DNA from: Malania oleifera
Lineage: Eukaryota; Streptophyta; Magnoliopsida; Santalales; Ximeniaceae
Length of the DNA: 64,000 bases
Direction of reading: 5' to 3'
Assembly: GCF_029873635.1 (NCBI RefSeq)
Contig: NC_080419.1
Span: 73,148,597-73,212,596, forward strand
Shown in pieces: positions 58,986 to 64,000 of the stretch; the stretch's first letter is position 1; each line of letters starts with the position of its first letter. The notes below the pieces were generated by a model. The model saw only the letters and a list, made by a program, of their open reading frames with translations. It was not told where the DNA came from and did not search any database. A program made the translations under genes and the position numbers.

Positions 58986-60039
58986 CCAAAATAAGCACTC
59001 TTTCACTTATTGAGATGGAAATGATCTCACAATTATAGTCAGGGAAAAATTTTAATATGAGCAAAATTTTTATTCTAAACCAAAAGAAGGTTTGAGTTTT
59101 ACTTTGTTGTCTTCAGTATTGCATTTTATCCCACCATTCAGCTACATAGCCTACGAGCTTATGTCATGCAAATCTTGTCCTTGTTTCTGGTGTCTTCATA
59201 GTAGTTGAAGGCGCAAGAGAGTTGTGGTTGCTAGTTTGAGTTGACATGACAAAGCAAGGGAGTTATAAGACTATATTGACCTAAACCAGTTAGATTGCTT
59301 TACTGTTTTTGGGAGGTGGTCAAGTTCCAGCTGACATGTGTGGTTGTGTAGGTCAGTTATGGCATTCGAGCCCATGGCTCTGCAGTAAGGCGGTCATATA
59401 TCTGGAGCTTCACCTAGAGTTACTTTACTTGAGGAGAGCACCTCATGCTTAGGAGTGGGGGGACATTTGATAGGGGCAAAATGAGCTCCAGGCAATGGGC
59501 CTTTTTGATCTATCAAAAGTCCCGATGCTGTTGGGCTGTGCTCATATGAAGGTGAGTGCGCACCCAATTATTATCACCCCAAGACCCAAAGATTGCATCT
59601 AAAGGTTACCACTTGGAGACTTATCCACTTGCTCAAAGAATGATTTGCTTCCCAATATTGCTGTAACAAAAAGCCAGGGGGATAAGCTCATAGAATCTGA
59701 TTCTACATGGTATTTCCCAGAGCTACAAAGGCAAGCCATGAGGAGCATTCCTGTTGTCCTATTATTTCTTATTTGCTTCATGACTTGAGTGTTAGAGACT
59801 TCCTAGAGTCAACCTCAGGGCCTCCCTAGTTCATTTCTTTTATTGCAGGAGGCTATCCCACATCGTCCAGTTGAGAACTATGAAGTATTATGCATGGAGA
59901 ATAATATAAAAAATATGGGGAACCAAACTAATGATGGGTTTTATCCAACCCAAGGCTCCTCGTGGAAATGGACAGAATTACCATTATCAACCTTATAGCA
60001 AGCAAGAGAAAGAATGAAGTGGGACATTTGAGATAAGAA
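58986..60039. other. Non-coding DNA, no supported gene
   Basis: An isolated exon-like stretch begins after an AG at about 59,849 but matches no family I know. Nothing else is supported. Confidence 0.3.
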
Positions 60040-60092
60040 CTTTAGTTGACCCAATATAGTGGGACTAAAGGCTTGGTTGTTGTTGTTGTTTA
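60040..60092 (+). mobile_element. 3' end of an RTE-type LINE or dependent SINE with (TTG)n tail
   Basis: TTGACCCAATATAGTGGGAC and AAAGGCTTGG lead into (TTG)4-5. This 3' terminus is common in plant RTE LINEs and SINEs. The upstream extent is not clear. Confidence 0.5.
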
Positions 60093-60254
60093 TTTGAGAG
60101 ACTTCTAGGGACTCTCGTGAGTAGTGTAAGCACTTCTTTTGATGTCTTACCCACTAGAATGAAGTACATACCTACTCTTAATACCATTGTGCTGAAGGTG
60201 TTTGTTCTTAAATGAAGTTGCCACCACCATTTTCCCTCCATAGAAATGTGTGTG

Positions 60255-63110
60255 TGTGTGCGTGGACAAAAAAGAAACTTTATTGAGAGAATGTCTTAAC
60301 TCTTGTTCATAATTCCTTGTCATGCCTGATGCTCATTTGTGTCCATGTGAACAAACTCCTAAACAAGGAAAAGATGCCTCTTGAGGCATCTGAAGGGAAA
60401 CTATCACAAAAACACCAACTGACTTGGTCTGAATGTAAGTGGAAGTAAAGTGGGAAGAATGATAAGAAATCTGCCTAAACAAAACAAGGAGCAAAAGAGG
60501 AGAAAAAGAAAGAAAAAAGAAAAAAAGAAACCAAAATCACTAGAAATGTAGAATAAATAGAAGAGAAAACGACATCAACACAAACAAATTACAATCCTGT
60601 CTAAAGCAAGTCAACAAGCATTGGCATTCAAGAAAAATGCAAGTATTTCTCTCTAGCCATGAAGCAAACAAATAGAAGTGTAGAACAAATAGAAGAGGTT
60701 TAACATCAATGCAAAAAATTACAGTCCTGTCCCAAAGCAAATCAATGGGAAATAGCATTCAAGAAAAATACAGGCATTTCTCTCAAGCCATGAAGCAAAA
60801 AACTGCAAATGACCATAATTTCCTTGCTTCCTTGTGTCTTCGAAAACCTCACTAGCGAAAGTGTTTAGGTGCCAAATTTCCAAGCCTCGACCCCCTTCAG
60901 ACTTTAGGTCTGATAACAACATTTCAGTTAATAACATGATCCTGCTCACTATAAGCACCATATTAAAGAAAACTTGCCCCATCTTTTCTAGTCTTCCTGC
61001 CACATTAATCAGAATTCTAAAAGTGACAAAAAAATAAATAGATATGCTGGAAAGACCACCAATAATAGTTGTGTATGACCCCTAAAATTAATGTAGGCTC
61101 ATTTTCACCCTTTAATCTCCTACTCTCTCTTTCAACCACCAGAGCCCATAAGGAAGCAGATCTATGATTACCCTCTAAAGGAAGACCTAAGTTAAGGCCA
61201 CAACAGAACATGACCCGTTATTACATATTGACTCATATTAACCTCTGCGATACTGCTCTTAGCTATATGAACCTCTAAATCGAAATTTTTGGATAAGCAA
61301 AACATCAAGAGCAATCCTATCCACTAAATCATTCTCATTTTACATTATCCTAACAACCATGTACATTCTGTGAAAGAATGCTCACTTTGACTTACATTGG
61401 GGCCTTAATTCCTCCCAGCCCCCCTCTGTAATTAACTGATGAAGCCAGCCTAGTCAATTCCCATTTTTCTCCAGTCTTGAATCCTTCCCTAGCCAAATGA
61501 ACTTCCTTTGAGGACTAACAAACCTAAGACCCAACTCATTCAGAAGGGATTGAGCATCTTGGTTCTCCCAGTAGGTCCACTGTAGGGACTTCCCCTTTGG
61601 ATGTAGGCTCCCCATGGAAGAAATGGAACTCACAGTTAATATTAAGTGACATGGGATAGGAAGAATACCTGCAGAAGTATTTACCTTGTTCATATGAATC
61701 TCTGATGTATCTCCTGGCCTCTGAATGGGGTGAAAGGTATTTAACTTGGCCCTAAAGAAAAATCAGAGAATTGAGCCATATTTACATCTGGATTAGCATT
61801 TATAACCATTTCCCTCTGAATCTAAGCATCACCTGTTGCTTTGCCATTCTTACCTTCATTAATACCATACAATTCAGGCAAAGTAGTACATAATGAATCA
61901 ATCTATCCAGATTTGTTTCGCTCCACCTGATTCAAGAGTGTGTTTTATTTCCCCATTTTTCCTTCTCACAATGTACATCATCATTGATCCTTAAAACTGT
62001 CTTAGATTCTGCCATCAGTTTGGGTAGTAATTCCCTATTTAACGTGATCTGCTCAATTGACAGGTCCACTTCATCAAAATGATAGTAAGTGCTTTAATAA
62101 TCGGCCTTGTCTTCATTCTCTGAGCATGACCCATCAAATCTGTTACCTGTAAACAGACGTAAGTTTCTTCCTCACCACTATAGTGGTCTGAAACGGTATT
62201 TGGGACCTGTTTTTCCCATTAGATAACGGCCGTTATGCTATGTAACAGCCGTTGGTTAGAGCCATGATTCTACCTGTTTTACAATCTTGTAGTTTCTGAT
62301 GATCATCAACTATCCTCTACAATTTTTTTTTCTTCCCCCTCCCTTTCCACTGAATAAGCCTGATGTTCGGTTCAAACGGCAAAGCAGCGGCTACTGATTC
62401 TGTACTCTGCAATGAAGCTTCCCAATGCTCTTTCCTTCTCTGTTACAAGGTTGAAGACAACATTGTGTTGGCTGCGCTTTATTCCTTCAGGCCCAAGTTA
62501 AATGAGCCCTAGCTAAATTATGCTCATTCAGATTGGCCATGCTCATAACTGGCCATTATTTTTAAGAGTCCAATGACAACTCAGATTGTATGTCACACGT
62601 AATTTGGGTTTGAAGGTTGTAAGAACATTGACTTTTTATCTCTTTGCATTCTTCCCTGCCTTACCCACTTCTATGGGTGGACCCAAACCGGTGGAACTGC
62701 AGTCCTAGCATCTTTGCATATCACCTTCATTTGTTGCAGATGGTCAACTCTTAACAGAATCACCCTTCTTTTTTCAGACAGCACGAAAACCATAGCTGAA
62801 AAAAAAACTGCCACAAACCGGAAGCCTCGTTGCCATCTGGAATATAAAGCGTTGTTACTGCACCCTTCTGTGAATTTTTTCCCAGTTATAGAAGATGACC
62901 ATAACTGGTTACTCTCATGCTGAGCAATATGAAATGGTTGGGTGCCCTAAATGTCTCTGTAAAAAGGTATGTAATTTCAGTGCTGCCCATTTTGCTATTT
63001 CAGCAGTAAACAGTAAGGAATGGACTTTCTGATCCAATCGTTCGGTGATGATCAGTCTTCTCTTACTGATAATGAAGCTGCCTTCCCCCTTAATCACTGA
63101 CACTCAACCT
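60255..63110 (-). mobile_element. Second minus-strand LINE remnant, RT domain deleted
   Basis: The 3' signature on the + strand (GACAAAAAAGAAACTTTATT, about 60,263) resembles the edges at 49,075 and 51,116. The C-terminal end (GLEIWHLNTF, SWLERNACIFLE) lies at about 60,920-60,740. ORF1-like minus-strand pieces lie at about 63,100-62,300 (IISKRRLIITERLDQKVHSL, FTAEIAKWAALKL). The segment between (61,000-62,300) has only short ORFs such as 61,693-61,454, with no RT palm motif visible, so an internal deletion is likely. Confidence 0.55.
60543..60799 (-). repeat. 130-bp tandem duplication in the LINE C terminus
   Basis: GAAATGTAGAATAAATAGAA (60,543) and GAAGTGTAGAACAAATAGAA (about 60,675) begin two diverged copies. 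Each encodes W/LEREN-type residues followed by the same 3' sequence. Confidence 0.7.
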
Positions 63111-63118
63111 GCAACTAA

Positions 63119-64000
63119 GGGGCCGTTGGGTATCACTGTCAAAAATTTTGAAAACAAAAACCAGAAATGAAAACTAAAAACTGTACTGTCAACCTGTTTG
63201 GCTCTATCACTAAAACTGAAAACACAAACTGAAAACCTGTTTGGTTGCTTGTTCAGTTTTTTCTTAAATTGAAAATGAAAAACAAAAACCTGTTTATATG
63301 AACCAGCAGAATGTTCCATTAATTGCAATAAACAATGAATTTTGATGATCAAAACAAATGTAATAAACTGACTGGCTGGAGACAATGCAGATCTAATTTA
63401 GATCTATATTTTATATTAGTTGAAATAACCTATTATACATCTAATTTACATTAATTGGAATAATCTAGTAAATCTAATTTTAACAAAACAAAAATGAAAT
63501 CAAATTAAAATCCGCATGAACCAGCAGAGAATTCCATTAAGTGCTGCTGCGGTCTGTTGTGGCTATTGTGAACGAAGGGGAAGCTGCTGTTCCTGGTGTT
63601 CGGCCTGCTGAAGAGAGCTGCTACAGGCTGTTGCAGTTGCTGCAGGTTGCTGCGAACAAAAGGCTCTTAGAAGCCCTGGATGAAAATAAAACAGAGGAAG
63701 GGAGTGGGTGCCTGCTATGAACGAAGGGGTTCTTGGAAGCCCTAGATGGAAATAAATAAGAAGGGAAAAAGTAGGCTAAAAAATGCATGGGGTGGGAATC
63801 GAACCCAGGACCCTTGCGTGTCTTTAACAAATCACCACCTCTCCCTGTTGCTCAACAAACTGAAAACCACTTTTTGTGGTTTTTGGTTTTTACAGAAACA
63901 AGGGAAACATTTTCCTTTGGCAGCCTCCTAAGCAAACAAAAGCAAACATGTTTTTGAGTGTCGTTTTTGCATCCGGGAAAAAAACAAAAACAGGAAACCA
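63119..64000. mobile_element. Possible non-autonomous DNA transposon, right end outside window
   Basis: It starts AGGGGCCGTTGGGTATCACT, a style common at the ends of plant hAT and Mutator-like elements. A subterminal zone rich in AAAAC, TGAAAAC and CCTGTTTGG motifs follows. The interior has a 65-bp tandem duplication (63,654 and 63,719; CTTGGAAGCCCTAGATGGAA). The right part has an AAAACCAC-TTTTT-GTGGTTTT hairpin (63,863-63,883) and an AAAC-rich stretch. No target duplication or full inverted repeat can be seen before the window ends. Confidence 0.4.

Noticed and set aside
59849-59995. Exon-like open stretch after a pyrimidine-rich AG (reads YPTQGSSWKWTELPL)
   Set aside because: No family recognised, no matching donor or partner exons, and it does not fit the expected cereblon continuation.
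63783-63850. tRNA-like stretch (minus-strand GGTTCGATTCCC with a preceding GGTCCTG)
   Set aside because: Only the T-arm resembles a tRNA. I could not form the acceptor and D arms, so it is probably transposon or SINE sequence.

Overview
This is plant nuclear DNA, most likely from a eudicot. The evidence is AT-rich sequence with nested Ty1-copia retrotransposons primed by initiator tRNA-Met, an endogenous caulimovirid, L1-type LINEs, and the 5' exons of a plant cereblon-like (LON-domain) gene with GT-AG introns. I cannot name the species. I see no prokaryotic signal, rRNA, convincing tRNA or CRISPR.

Layout. (1) 1-10,390: one Sirevirus-like copia element (A1) on the + strand. It has a 5' LTR cut by the window edge, a PBS, broken gag and pol, an intact extra 3' ORF, polypurine tracts and a truncated 3' LTR. 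(2) 10,390-19,053: a stack of minus- and plus-strand relatives nested in each other (A2 in A3, then LTR pieces H, G and D), with a deletion scar at about 10,390. (3) 19,054-29,500: the 3' non-coding part of element D and a decayed copia protease region, interrupted by LTR C (with LTR B nested in it) and by solo LTR E, which has a perfect target duplication. (4) 29,752-38,086: an endogenous pararetrovirus resembling the florendovirus/petuvirus group, about 7.2 kb and circularly permuted, between two copies of a host segment of about 0.55 kb. (5) 38,087-40,102: remnants of another copia-type element. (6) 40,103-46,378: a complete but dead copia element (J) with two LTRs of about 0.38 kb and the target duplication TCTTT. 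(7) 46,618-48,939: five exons (150 codons) of a cereblon-like gene whose remaining exons I do not find. (8) 49,000-64,000: non-coding DNA, probably a very large intron of that gene, holding L1-type LINE remnants, an RTE/SINE-type tail and the start of a possible DNA transposon.

Main themes. Every Sirevirus-like LTR that retains its U3 carries, upstream of its TATA box, a cluster of short near-palindromes whose core differs by family (CAGACGTCTG, GGTCGACTGG, TCGGTCGACCGA types). Both copia integrases with a readable catalytic region have lost the catalytic Glu of the DD35E triad. The cereblon-like gene is the only host gene I can support. It sits 239 bp downstream of element J, whose LTR promoter points towards it.
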